Assembly (NCBI GenBank): GCA_009663005.1
Contig: VIGQ01002269.1
Span: forward strand, 5,001 to 32,981
Length of the DNA stretch: 27,981 nucleotides
Origin: Actinidia chinensis
Taxonomy: Eukaryota > Streptophyta > Magnoliopsida > Ericales > Actinidiaceae
Direction: 5' to 3'
Below are positions 10,232 through 18,758 of the stretch, in pieces; the first letter of the stretch is position 1; every line of letters starts with the position of its first letter. Both the position numbers and the translations under genes were made by a program. The notes beneath the pieces were generated by a model. The model ran no database searches, was not told the DNA's origin, and worked only from the letters and a program-made list of their open reading frames with translations.

Positions 10232-10493
10232 ATTCAAAGAACCGATGAAAGATGGGAGAGAAGGTCAAGAAATATGTGCGGAGAGGAGAACAAAAGTTGC
10301 TCAAGTGTGTTGTGGATGTTATATTAGATACAGCTCGATAGACCCTGGATCGGATTTTGTTGATGAGGAGATTCCTAATTTATCATGAGAACAAAAGACT
10401 TGAAAAAATAAGGAAAATGAGAAATATTTGACACGAAAAAGACGAATAAACAATAAATAGACTCCCCTGAGGTCCCGTGATATTTACACTGGA

Positions 10494-10545
10494 CCACCCC
10501 CCCCCCCCCCCCACACCCCACCCCCCCCCCCCACCCCCCACCCCC
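10494..10545. repeat. Poly-C low-complexity tract
   Basis: About 50 bases of C runs are interrupted only by single A's (G runs on the minus strand). It lies between the truncated end of the NAC triplication and the 10546 repeat. The minus-strand glycine-rich ORF across it is an artefact of composition. Confidence 0.9.
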
Positions 10546-10680
10546 GGTTCAAGATTTAATTTGATCAAATTAAAAACTCAAAAAGGGATATTGCAAGGCT
10601 GAAAGGGAAAAAAAGTCTTAAAAATGAAAAAAAGAAGCTACTTAAAAACCTGTCATTCAATTTGTATATCAGCTTTTATC
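10546..10680 (+). repeat. Direct repeat, copy 1, led by a 20-bp palindrome
   Basis: It begins ggttcaagatttaatttga and matches 11133-11280 in the same orientation, with shared aaaaagtctt, aaatgaa and catatca blocks. The perfect palindrome TTTAATTTGATCAAATTAAA lies at 10555-10574. The intervening 10681-11132 is AT-rich with no recognisable gene. It could be the ends of a small element, but no terminal dinucleotides or target duplications were established. Confidence 0.65.
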
Positions 10681-11132
10681 TTTCCACGACTTAATAAGAT
10701 ATTTTTCTATTACCAATAATGTGAAACTCTCCTATAAATTTATGGTCATAATTTTCATCAAATGTCCCATAAACTAATCTTATTTTAATCACTTTTATAT
10801 TGACCTGACCCCTTTCCACATTTTAATTGTATCATTACAACGCCACTTGTCTTTACTATTTATTTGAAAGAGTGATGAAAAATCAATCACATGTTATCTA
10901 TGTATTTAAATAAATACCCTTATGGCTAACATACCAATAATTTTTATAAAAAATAATTGTCAATACTCTATAATATAGGCTTATTTAATCATTATAGAAC
11001 AAACTTAATCTTATTAATAGCCTTGAAATGGAGTATTGGCTTAGTTGTTTAAAGAGTCATAATTCGTGTCACTCATTTCCAATATTTTTGCAAGGAACTA
11101 CTTGTTTACATCAGATGTATGAAACCTTACGG

Positions 11133-11280
11133 AGGTTCAAATTTAATTTGATCAAATTAAAATCTTAGAAAAGGAATATGACAATGCTAACAGGGTAAAA
11201 AGTCTTTAAATGAAGGGCAAAAAAAGAAAGATCTTTAAAGTAAAAAAGCCATTCATTATACTATAGTGATTGCATATCAA
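11133..11280 (+). repeat. Direct repeat, copy 2, led by the same 20-bp palindrome
   Basis: This is the second copy of the 10546-10680 repeat, offset by 587 bases. The palindrome is identical and sits at 11142-11161. Confidence 0.65.
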
Positions 11281-11640
11281 TTATTTTATATTGAAATTGA
11301 ATCCACTAAAAAATTAGTATATCCAACCGTTATAAATTATCCACATAAATATTAAATTAAAATAGTACACACATGAGATAAACATAATCTATTATGTGGT
11401 GGTGGAAGAAGAACCCTTTGGGGTCTTGTCAATGCTCACATTTATCAACCCTTCATTAATTCTCAGACTCACAAGATGACTCTGGAACAAAAGTGGAAAA
11501 ATAATTTGAGAAATTTCAGTAGAACTATGGTTTTTAATAATTTTCTGAGAAAACAGTAGAAATCTGTTTTAATTTATTGAAGACTAATCCGTTGAAAACT
11601 AAATAGATATCATATCTGAACAAGTGTTTTGCAAAACGGG
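11281..11640. other. AT-rich spacer without recognised features
   Basis: No ORF of note, repeat partner or RNA motif was recognised in this stretch. Confidence 0.5.
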
Positions 11641-11825
11641 TATTGATCCGAAATGGCAACTACACATAAAATTTCCCCACCAGAAAAAAAACAAGGGAGA
11701 TAGTGGGTGAAATTAGAAGGGTGAACATTTTAGTTGAGGGGAATTATTTACATGGATTTTTGAATTGTATTAATTTCTGGGTGCTTACGAATAATGTGGA
11801 TTTGCTTAAAGGCAGAGTCTGAGGC

Positions 11826-11987
11826 ATGGGTAGTGACAGTGCCTTCCCCGTCTGGGGGGAAGATTACAAGTCGAAGAGAGAACAGAAGAAAGCTGATGCA
11901 TCCAAGAGGCAGAGGATCACTGGCATTCCTAAGGCTGAGGATGCCAACGATGCGGCAGCGCCGACTCAAAATGTACTCTTATCTTGA
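11826..11987 (+). pseudogene. Unidentified exon-like ORF (53 codons)
   Basis: I do not recognise the family. From ATG at 11826 the frame reads MGSDSAFPVWGEDY, then a basic Lys/Arg-rich run (KSKREQKKADASKRQRITG), then IPKAEDANDAAAPTQNVLLS and a TGA at 11985. The composition (a charged basic helix then an acidic-alanine stretch) looks like genuine protein coding, perhaps a nuclear protein, rather than noise. A TGA lies two codons upstream in the same frame, so the ATG may be a real start or an exon begins elsewhere. A similar fragment at 12347-12411 shares its opening and closing bases. Overlapping ORFs in other frames are taken as shadows. Confidence 0.35.
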
Positions 11988-12090
11988 CAGAATGAGATTC
12001 AGCTAAAGCCCTTGCTTGAGTTGGATTTAAACTTGATTTACAACAGCATTTTAGCTGTAGGACAAAATTCTTGAATGAAATTGTGTAATA

Positions 12091-12264
12091 CATCCTAGTT
12101 TCGATGTAGGAATGGACGCTAAGGTAGAGGAGGCTAGAATGAGGATGCAAAGTAAGGTTATGAATGGAGTGCCGGAAAACTTAAGAGATGGCATCCGAAG
12201 AAGGACAACAATGTTGAAGACTAATTCGAAACCAGTTACAAAATCAGTTCTCTTGGGCAGTTGA
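12091..12264 (+). pseudogene. Unidentified exon-like ORF preceded by an acceptor-like site
   Basis: The family is not recognised. After a catcctag acceptor-like site at about 12098, the frame reads FDVGMDAKVEEARMRMQSK, then VMNGVPENLRDGIRRRTTML, then KTNSKPVTKSVLLG, stopping at 12262-12264. The charged, amphipathic composition and lack of stops over about 54 codons suggest an old exon. Together with 11826-11987 it may be part of one degraded plus-strand gene. No function is proposed. Confidence 0.35.
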
Positions 12265-12346
12265 AATTGGTAAATTTTGAATCAATGCCCTATTTGAGCA
12301 TTTTTGATTCCGATTTTCACATAACGAGCAATGTTAATGACTGTAG

Positions 12347-12411
12347 GTAGTGACCAGAGGCCTTGAAACGTAAAGGGAGAGGCAAAACACAGACATGCCT
12401 CCAAGAGGTAT
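12347..12411 (+). repeat. Short degenerate copy of the 11829-11917 exon-like segment
   Basis: It begins ggtagtgaccagaggcctt and ends gcctccaagagg. These parallel ggtagtgacagtgcctt and gcatccaagagg in the 11826 ORF, with a shorter middle. The resemblance is limited to the ends and may be chance. Confidence 0.25.
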
Positions 12412-12904
12412 GCCTTTTGGGGGGAAAATTCAAATATGTTCTCAATTGTTGCTAAAAGACTAGAAGTTTTGTTGAATGTGATTCTGATTTTCTCTTTTGT
12501 CTACTAACAATTAAGCCTCCTCTAGCTGACTGACTCCAATAGGAAAACTAGCAGCACATAACCTCCCCCCATTACACAGCATATATTCTCCAGCATCCAA
12601 CCGGATCTATCTCTCCTATGTGTGTGAGTGCAAGGATGCGCGCAACAGCTCATGTCCAAAGAACATCTGAAAAATACCCTAAAAAAAATATGGATCAATT
12701 CATTCTGTGCGAGATCACGCACACCAAAGTTGAAACTGGCACGATCCACTTTCTGAATACTTTTCAAGTACTTCTTGGGTGCGTATGACTTATGGTGCTT
12801 TGCTTCTTCAAGATGTTAATCAAGGTTGATTTTCTTTTCCCTCGTAGTTAAAGATATAATCATAGGAGCTATTACAGAATAGATTCACAACCAACTAAAC
12901 AAGC
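12412..12904. other. Spacer before the NAC foldback
   Basis: No gene, repeat partner or RNA was recognised. The minus-strand ORF at 12522-12767 has no family features and is judged random. Confidence 0.45.
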
Positions 12905-13492
12905 TAAAATCACCTTAAGTGGACCATTCAATGAATTCTCCCTAATCAATTTTTTATATGAGTATTTGTTTTTTTTTCCTTAATTCTCTCCTCTCTTTTT
13001 ACTGACTCAATTAAAAAAAATTATTGTCTTTGTCATATGATTTGGGAAAGATATGAAAATGTTGTGATTTTTAGGACATATCCTGTAGATGTTAAAATAA
13101 TTTATTTTTTGAGCGTCTGCAGAGAAAATATCACATACAAAAATTCAAATTGAATCTGAGATTAGTAACATCGTTATCTAATGGTATATTTGTTTTATAC
13201 AATTGGAACATTCCTGATTTCAAATTCAGAAGTGCCTGTTCATTTTTATAAGACAAAAAAACAGAATAGCTTCTAGAAATAATCAACGCATTATTTTAAT
13301 CTAACTCCTAAGACTGTGTTAATAGTGCTGTAATTAACAAAAGGAGAATTACTAACTAAGAAAATTAAGTTCAAAACGAATTGTAGCCTAAGTACACTTT
13401 GAAGACATTTGCTCCACCAAAACAAAGAATGGTATACCTAGCTTAATTATCTGCACCTAAATATTTGACTTGAGTTTGTTAAATAAACTCAC

Positions 13493-13774
13493 CAATATTC
13501 ATCATATAGGCACAAGTGAACTTGGACAATTGTCGTGGCTAGAGTCATTAATTACCCCTTCCAAATACATCAAGTAGTTCACCAGTTGGTCGTATCATTA
13601 ACTGGAAAGTAAGACCGGATTGAGATTGAACTCCGGACAAATTTAGAAAACTCATGCTCGGGTCCGCAAGGACTAGTGGTGATAATCTTGACCGGCTCAT
13701 ATTTGGTTTATTTTGAAAGCGCGATGCCTTTCGGAGTATTTTTTGTGGGAGCAAGTTTGGAGAACTTCGTTCCT
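13493..13774 (-). pseudogene. NAC copy B C-terminal exon, third of three (type 4c)
   Basis: At 282 bp it is a multiple of three. The frame is open from ERSSPNLLPQK through ADPSMSFLNLSGVQSQSG to LLDVFGRGN, with only a late stop. Its intron runs gtgagtttatttaacaaactcaag to TTTAG, then the last short exon. The Ser-rich, variable sequence is as expected for a NAC activation region. Confidence 0.75.
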
Positions 13775-13863
13775 CTGATGTACACAAAATTTCATTAGTG
13801 AGTTTTTAATGGACACTTGAACAAAAAATAAAAAATAAAAGATTCACTTTGGAATAAACTCAC

Positions 13864-14130
13864 CAATATTCATCATATAGGCACAAGTGAACTTGGACAA
13901 TTGTCATGGCTAGAGTCATTAATTACCCCTTCCAATACATCAAGTCATTCATCAGTTGGTCATTCTAGCAGCTGGAAAGTAGAGACAGATTTGAGATTTG
14001 ATCTCCGGAAAAACTGGATAAACAACTATGCTCGGGTTCGTCAATGTACTCGTGTGATCATCTACTGGCTCTAACATGATGCGATGCCTTTTGGAGTTAT
14101 GTGGGAGCAAATTTGGAGAACTCGTTTACT
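13864..14130 (-). pseudogene. NAC copy B C-terminal exon, second of three (type 4b)
   Basis: At 267 bp it is an exact multiple of three, with the same acceptor and donor context as its neighbours. Its central block (ggcatcgcatcatgttagag on the minus strand) matches the exons at 16331, 16700 and 17062 in the right arm. Confidence 0.75.
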
Positions 14131-14209
14131 CTGATTACACAAGGATTCTTTAGTGAATCATAAACAGACACTTGAACAAAAAATAAAGCTCCATTTGGAA
14201 TAAACTCAC

Positions 14210-14460
14210 CAATATTCATCATATAGGCACAAGTGAACTTGGACAATTGTCGTGGCTAGAGCCATTAATTAACCCATCCAAATACGTCATCGTAGAGTTG
14301 GTTATTGTCAACACTGGAAAGCATAGACGGATTTTGGATTTGAACTCTAGACAACTCTTGAAAACTCATGCTCGGCCATACCAATGGCATATGATGGCCA
14401 TCTAGAGGCTTTTAAAAGGAAGTGAGTTTAGTGGGAGCAAATTTGGAGAACTCTGTTCCT
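14210..14460 (-). pseudogene. NAC copy B C-terminal exon, first of three (type 4a)
   Basis: The acceptor is CAG above 14460 and the donor is G|GTGAGT at 14210. It shares the ttttaaaaggaagtg block with copy A exon 4 and with inverted exon 15993-16242, marking these three as the same exon of the ancestral gene. It is followed by a short intron of about 80 bases. Confidence 0.75.
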
Positions 14461-14542
14461 CTGATTCACAACAAATTTCATTAGTGCATGAAGTGAGGAT
14501 ATTTGACAAAAATAAATAAATTAAAGAATACGTTTAACTCAC

Positions 14543-14684
14543 CCATATTCATCCCAGTAGAGATACCCATGGACGCGAGTCTTGATTAGCATTCTTAGCT
14601 GCAATCTCTGTTCTTTGATTCTCTGGAACATCCTTTAGCTTTTTTGCTTGTTAGTATATTTTGCACAAAACCAAGTCGTCCAAC
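14543..14684 (-). pseudogene. NAC copy B exon 3 (subdomain E)
   Basis: The acceptor is AATAG above 14684. The exon encodes LDDLVLCKIY, matching copy A, and ends ATGAATATG-G|GTGAGT. Here it ends in phase 1, the phase needed to join the C-terminal exons, whereas copy A has lost one base. One base is also missing after KIY, shifting the frame. Confidence 0.8.
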
Positions 14685-14996
14685 CTATTGAGAAAACAAT
14701 AGAATTGAGAATGGTCAGTTCATTTTTAACGCCTTTCGAGTTTCACGTAAATTTCATTTAGTTCTTATTGTTTTCATGTAAACAAAGTAACCCCCTTCTA
14801 TTATTGCGTGTTGCAAAGTCAGCTTTTTCGTCCAACGCTCTAGTGAGAAATTGTTTCCCCTAGTTTTTTAGACAAAGTCTTACTTTGGTCCCAAACTTTG
14901 ACATCCATTTAGTTTTGTGCACAAGACGACTATAAAACTACCATTTTTACATAAAAAAAAATTGTGCAATAAAAAGAACTAAGTTATTGGAATTAC

Positions 14997-15294
14997 CTTC
15001 ATGGAATCAAGCAGCATTGTCTCTTTCTTGTGGGAAGGATCTTGTATTCATGCATCTTCCACGCAGTTTTTTTTCTGCCATATCGAGGCCCTCCTTTGTA
15101 TAAGTCGAGTGACATCTTGTAACCCCTACAATATTATTTTCAATACATAACAGGTTTTTCGGATGTCAGTCGCGTTCCAGTATCCGTCCCTAGTTGCGAT
15201 TGCTCGATTCGGTCGACGCCATTCGGGTGTTTCCTTCCCTGGGGTAAAAAAGTACAAGTGTAATTTTTTTTTTTTCCAAGTGAGAGATACGTCC
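14997..15294 (-). pseudogene. NAC copy B exon 2 (subdomains C and D)
   Basis: The acceptor is ATTCAG above 15294, and the donor is AAG|GTAATT at 14997. It aligns with 4970-5246. WKMHEYKI is encoded with an intact TGG (15060-15040 area). Long homopolymers (a 13-T run near 15265-15276 and an 8-T run near 15067) account for frameshifts relative to copy A and are suspicious of sequencing error. Confidence 0.8.
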
Positions 15295-15992
15295 CTGAAT
15301 ATTTAGTTCAAATAAGGAAGTGCGTTGGTCATTTCATTTAGGCACATAGAGAATGCCACTGCGCATCATTGATTAAAATCATAGGTTATCATAACGTGAT
15401 GTATACACATCTTAACATGAATGGACCATGCGATTCGTGGTGTCAAAATTGTAAATGATTAGAATTAATTGGGCAATAGGGAACAACGTTTTTTGTGAAA
15501 ATGATATTACCCAACTTATCTCATTCGTTGCTTGGTACTCTACACTTTCAATAGAAAGTGTAGGGAGTCCAATTCTTGTAAGGTATTGAATTTTATTTTA
15601 TTTCTCTCTTTAACCAGGCTTTTTCTTCAAGATTTGTAGCTACTGTGCTTATCTGTAATTAATTATTATCTAACTACCAAATGACAAAGCAAAAACCCAT
15701 TAAAATCCAACTTGTATATTGATGTTAAATACGGATGTACACGATTTATTCGGTTCGGTTTGTTTAGTTTTTTAGGAAAAAAATATTCATCAAACCGAAT
15801 TACTCAGCTTTTTATTTACTTAAATCAAATGACATAAATCTAAATTACACAGAGACAAATATATTATGACTTTTAATGTTGGAACGGTTCATTTTTTCCA
15901 AAATACATTTAAACTAACAAAATAAAGACTTACACATCTAGCAAATACATAAAATTACACAAAAAATTCATGAGAAAATTTATATAAATCAG

Positions 15993-16242
15993 AGAACGGA
16001 GTTCTCCAATTTGCTCCCTTCCATATACTCTCAACTCCCATTTCCTTTTAAGCCTCTAAATGGCCATCATATTCCATTATTAGGACCGAGCATGAGTTTT
16101 CAGATTGTCCCGGAATCAAGTCTCAAATCCCTCTCTAACCAGTGGTGACCTGACCAACTCGCCAATTTGATGTATTGGAAGGGCATTAATGGCACTAGCC
16201 AGATAATTGTCCAAATTCCTTGTTGCCCATATGAGGAATTTG
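15993..16242 (+). pseudogene. NAC copy C C-terminal exon 1 (type 4a)
   Basis: The acceptor is AAATCAG at 15986-15992, and the donor is TG|GTGAGT after 16242. It carries the ccttttaagcctctaaatgg block that pairs with 14210-14460. Immediately before its short upstream intron, homology switches to copy B intron 1 at about 15963. Confidence 0.75.
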
Positions 16243-16330
16243 GTGAGTTTTATATTTCCAAATGGCTCTTTTATTTTTTATTTTTGGTTCAAGGTGTCCA
16301 TTTATAATTCGCTATAATTTTGTAAATCAG

Positions 16331-16607
16331 AGGACCCGAAGTTTCTCTAAATTTGCTCCCACATAACTCCGAAAGGCATCGCTTCATGTTAGAGCCGGCA
16401 GATAATCACATGAGTCCATTGGCAGACCCGAGGAGCATGTGAGTTTTCCAGAGTTGTCCGGAGTTTCAAATTCAAAATCCATCTCTACTTTCCAGCTGTG
16501 TGACAATGACCAACTATATGAACGACTTGATGTATTTGGAAGGGGCAATTAATGGCACTAGCCACGATAATTGTCCAAATTCACTTTGTGCCCATATGAT
16601 GATATTG
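16331..16607 (+). pseudogene. NAC copy C C-terminal exon 2 (type 4b)
   Basis: The acceptor is AAATCAG before 16331 and the donor is TTG|GTGAGT after 16607. It is nearly identical to the next exon (16700-16968) apart from several one- and two-base insertions that break the frame. Confidence 0.75.
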
Positions 16608-16699
16608 GTGAGTTTTATTTCCAAAATGGATCTTTTATTTTTTATTTTTGGTTCAAGTGTCCATTTATAAATTCGCTAATAAAATTTTGGGTAAATCAG

Positions 16700-16968
16700 A
16701 GGAACGAAGTTCTCTAAATTTGCTCCCACATAACTCCGAAAGGCATCGCTTCATGTTAGAGCCGGCAGATAATCACATGAGTCCATTGGCAGACCGAGCA
16801 TGAGTTTTTCAGAGTTGTCCGGAGTTTCAAATTCAAAATCCATCTCTACTTTCCAGCTGTGGACCAATGACTCAACTATGAACGACTTGATGTATTTGGA
16901 AGGGGCAATTAATGGCACTAGCCACGATAATTGTCCAAATTCACTTTGTGCCCATATGATGAATATTG
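16700..16968 (+). pseudogene. NAC copy C C-terminal exon 3 (type 4b, best preserved)
   Basis: It is 269 bp, one short of a multiple of three because of a missing C near 16793. Apart from that, one reading frame crosses the whole exon from ERSSLNLL to HMMNIG. It starts after two bases of a split codon and ends with one, so it is a symmetric (phase 1-1) exon. Confidence 0.78.
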
Positions 16969-17061
16969 GTGAGTTTATTTCTAAAATGGATCTTTTATTT
17001 TTAATTTTTTGTTCAAGTATCCGTTTTTGAATTAACTAATGAAACTTTGTGTAAATCGCAG

Positions 17062-17228
17062 AAACAAAGTTCTCCAAATTTGCTCCCACATAACTCAGAG
17101 TGGCATCGCTTCATGTTAGAGCCGGCAGATAATCACATGAGTCCATTGGCAGGACCTAAGCATGAGTTTTTTTAGAGTTGTTTGAAATTGAAATCCAAAA
17201 TCCGTACCTACTTTCCATTTGCGGCAAT
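17062..17228 (+). pseudogene. NAC copy C C-terminal exon 4 (truncated)
   Basis: The acceptor is TCGCAG before 17062. Homology to the other type 4b exons stops near 17228, where it joins aacaaactcaagtcaaat, the intron preceding the terminal exon. The end of the exon, with its GTGAGT donor, is deleted. Confidence 0.7.
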
Positions 17229-17785
17229 AACAAACTCAAGTCAAATATTTAGGTGCAGATAATAAGCTAGTAGGTATTACCATACTCTGTTTTGGCGGAG
17301 CATTTGTCTTCAAAGTGTACTTACGTTACATTCATTTGAACTTATTTTTTTAGTAGTAGTTCTCCTTTTGTTAATTACAGCACTTCAACACATTCTTAGG
17401 AGTGGATTAAAATGATGGTTTAATTATTTCTAGAAGCTATTCTGCTTTTTTGTTTTATAAAAAATGAACAAGGTAATTATGATTTTGAGATCAGAATGTT
17501 CAGATTATATAAAAAAATATGATTAGATGACGAGGTTACTAATCTCAAGTCAACTTGAATTTTTGTATGAAATATTTTCTCATGCTAAAAATGAATAATT
17601 TAAATCTACTGGATAGTCCTAAAAAAAATACAATGTTTCGTTGTTTTCCCCAAATCATATGACAAATACACAAGAATTTTTTTTAACGGAGTCAGCAAAA
17701 AAAAGGAGAGAATAAAGCAAAAAAAACAATACTAAAATTATGGATAATCATTGAATGGCCCACTTATAGGCGATTTGCGGATATA

Positions 17786-18149
17786 TCTTTGCAAATAATT
17801 CATAATTTATAATCTTTTATAACAAAAAGTCCATTATTTTTTAAGTGTAGACAGAATTACCCTATTTTTAGTTATATATATTTATTATTAATACCTTATT
17901 AGTGTCAACTTATCACCGCCACGTGCCACCACTCTGGCCACCTCCATTGATCGCTGACAACTTTTTCAGCGAACGTCCACACGAACTTCCGTCTATGACT
18001 TTGCGGATTTTTTAGCAAACCTCCGGAGGACTTATCCGGCGAACTTTTTCAAAAATAAATTTCACTATTTAGTATTCGTAGAGTATAAAATACATAATGA
18101 AAAGTATTTCTGAAACAAACAATAAAAGTTTATTATTTGACTTTTCCGG
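17786..18149. other. AT-rich spacer between foldback and DUF295 pseudogene
   Basis: No gene is recognised. A G-box-like GCCACGTGCC at 17918-17927 and a short GC-richer patch (17915-18040) are the only departures from AT-rich sequence; neither is linked to a recognised promoter. Confidence 0.4.
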
Positions 18150-18611
18150 CAAAGTTTGACAGATAAGTTAAAGGAGGTATTCCCACAAAAGGTTGTCGGA
18201 CGCTGGATGAAAAATAGCCTCCGACCGTTAGGCGCTGGAAAGGATAGGGATGATGGGGATACAGTGAGAAATAGGAATGGTTGTAGAAGTACAATGGTAT
18301 TTGAGCATTACACTCTTCAACCCCTTCTCCCGCAAGTCCCTCTGCTTCCCAAAAGTGAGTCCTCAACTTAATTATGTCAATCCCACCAAGGGACGGTTTT
18401 ACAAATACGAGTATGAAGTCCTTAAGGTTGTTTTATCATGTGATCACTCTTTGGAGCCCGACGATCTTATGGTTATGGCATTCTATGGTGTTTTTAGAAA
18501 ATTGGCCTGCATCAAACCCGGCAAAGCTGGACTTACATAGAAGAAGAGGTATCCTTCATTGATGCCATTTATCGTCTCGGAAAATTCTCTGTCAAGGATT
18601 GCTATTCCGGT

Positions 18612-18623
18612 GTAGTCTCTGTT
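18612..18623 (+). repeat. Target-site duplication, left copy
   Basis: gtagtctctgtt, identical to 18759-18770 on the other side of the LINE-like insert. Confidence 0.85.
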
Positions 18624-18758
18624 TTTTGTTTTTTTTTTGATCGGGTAAATGAATTAATAATTGATCAAAAAAGAGGAATCTCTGGACATGCCCAAAGATC
18701 GACTGAAGACACACGGCCTATCAAGAAAGCTTACATTAGAAACACTAAAAGCTAACAA
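18624..18758 (-). mobile_element. 5'-truncated LINE-like insertion with poly(A) tail
   Basis: 135 bases interrupt the DUF295 reading frame. On the minus strand the insert ends ttaattcatttacccgatc followed by an A-rich tail (T-rich run at 18624-18638), the 3' terminus typical of plant L1-type LINEs. Its 5' part encodes a fragment like the end of a LINE polymerase (CPEIPLF). It is flanked by identical 12-base copies of gtagtctctgtt (18612-18623 and 18759-18770), a target-site duplication made by target-primed reverse transcription. Removing the insert and one duplicate restores the DUF295 frame across the site. Confidence 0.85.

Larger units (their letters stand above)
6150..10430 (-). repeat. 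Tandem triplication of NAC promoter + exon 1 module (about 1.7 kb units)
   Basis: There are three head-to-tail units: about 6150-7840, 7840-9530, and 9530-10430 (the last truncated). Anchors recur in order: ggcggcaatttcatgaatt (6186, 7912, 9590), the exon 1 block (6745, 8357, 10037), and cctaatttatatggagag (7050, 8670, 10375). Spacing is 1.72 and 1.68 kb. Each unit holds part of intron 1, exon 1, the core promoter and upstream DNA. None of the three contains exon 2. Copies differ by many small indels. Unit 2 has an extra GGTGG-rich stretch at about 9001-9030. Confidence 0.9.
12905..15965 (-). pseudogene. NAC transcription factor gene, copy B (exons 2, 3, three C-terminal exons, 3' flank; no exon 1)
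   Basis: Minus-strand exons: 14997-15294 (exon 2), 14543-14684 (exon 3), 14210-14460, 13864-14130 and 13493-13774 (tandem C-terminal exons). A short last exon begins after the TTTAG acceptor near 13459 and reads ADN then a stop. The 3' flank continues to 12905. Intron 1 sequence homologous to copy A reaches 15965 and then switches abruptly to the inverted copy C, so exon 1 and the promoter are missing. The Trp of the WKMHEYK motif is kept here, unlike copy A. Small indels break exon 2. It cannot make a full NAC protein from its own promoter. Confidence 0.85.
12905..17785. repeat. Large inverted repeat (foldback) built from NAC gene 3' halves
   Basis: The left arm (12905-14470) and right arm (15963-17785) are reverse complements over their length. 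The outermost part pairs ggaccattcaatga (12920) with tcattgaatggccc (17748). The next pair around tagcttctagaaataat (13267 and 17428). Then agtacactttgaagaca pairs with its complement, and the NAC C-terminal exons follow. The central 1.5 kb (14470-15963) holds exons 3 and 2 of copy B and part of intron 1. The arms differ by point changes, many one-base indels, and one extra exon in the right arm. No clear target-site duplication was found at the outer ends. Confidence 0.9.
15963..17785 (+). pseudogene. NAC copy C: inverted 3' half with four tandem C-terminal exons
   Basis: Plus-strand exons are 15993-16242, 16331-16607, 16700-16968 and 17062-about 17228. All but the last have CAG acceptors and G|GTGAGT donors. 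The terminal exon follows TTTAG near 17260 and reads ADN (GCA GAT AAT), but without an immediate stop. The best-preserved exon (16700-16968) reads ERSSLNLLPHNSERHRF, MLEPADNHMSPLAD, then after one lost C, PSMSFSELSGVSNSKSIS, MNDLMYLEGAINGTSHDN and CPNSLCAHMMNIG. The fourth exon has lost its end and donor. Exons 1-3 are absent. The sequence pairs with copy B to form the foldback. Confidence 0.85.

Noticed and set aside
10383..10568. Glycine-rich minus-strand ORF
   Set aside because: It is produced by the poly-C tract (G runs on the minus strand), not by a coding sequence.
12522..12767. 81-codon minus-strand ORF with several Cys and His residues
   Set aside because: The Cys/His spacing matches no zinc-finger pattern and there is no supporting repeat, promoter or homologous copy in the window.
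13493..14460. Regularly spaced repeats that might suggest a satellite or CRISPR-like array
   Set aside because: The 350-370-base periodic units are NAC exons with introns and splice sites; units are long, diverged and coding, and the genome is plant.
12905..17785. Interpretation as a Mutator-like transposon with long terminal inverted repeats
   Set aside because: The arms consist of NAC exons and 3' flank, no 9-base target duplication was found at the outer ends, and no transposase is present. An inverted gene duplication explains it better, although capture by a foldback element is not excluded.
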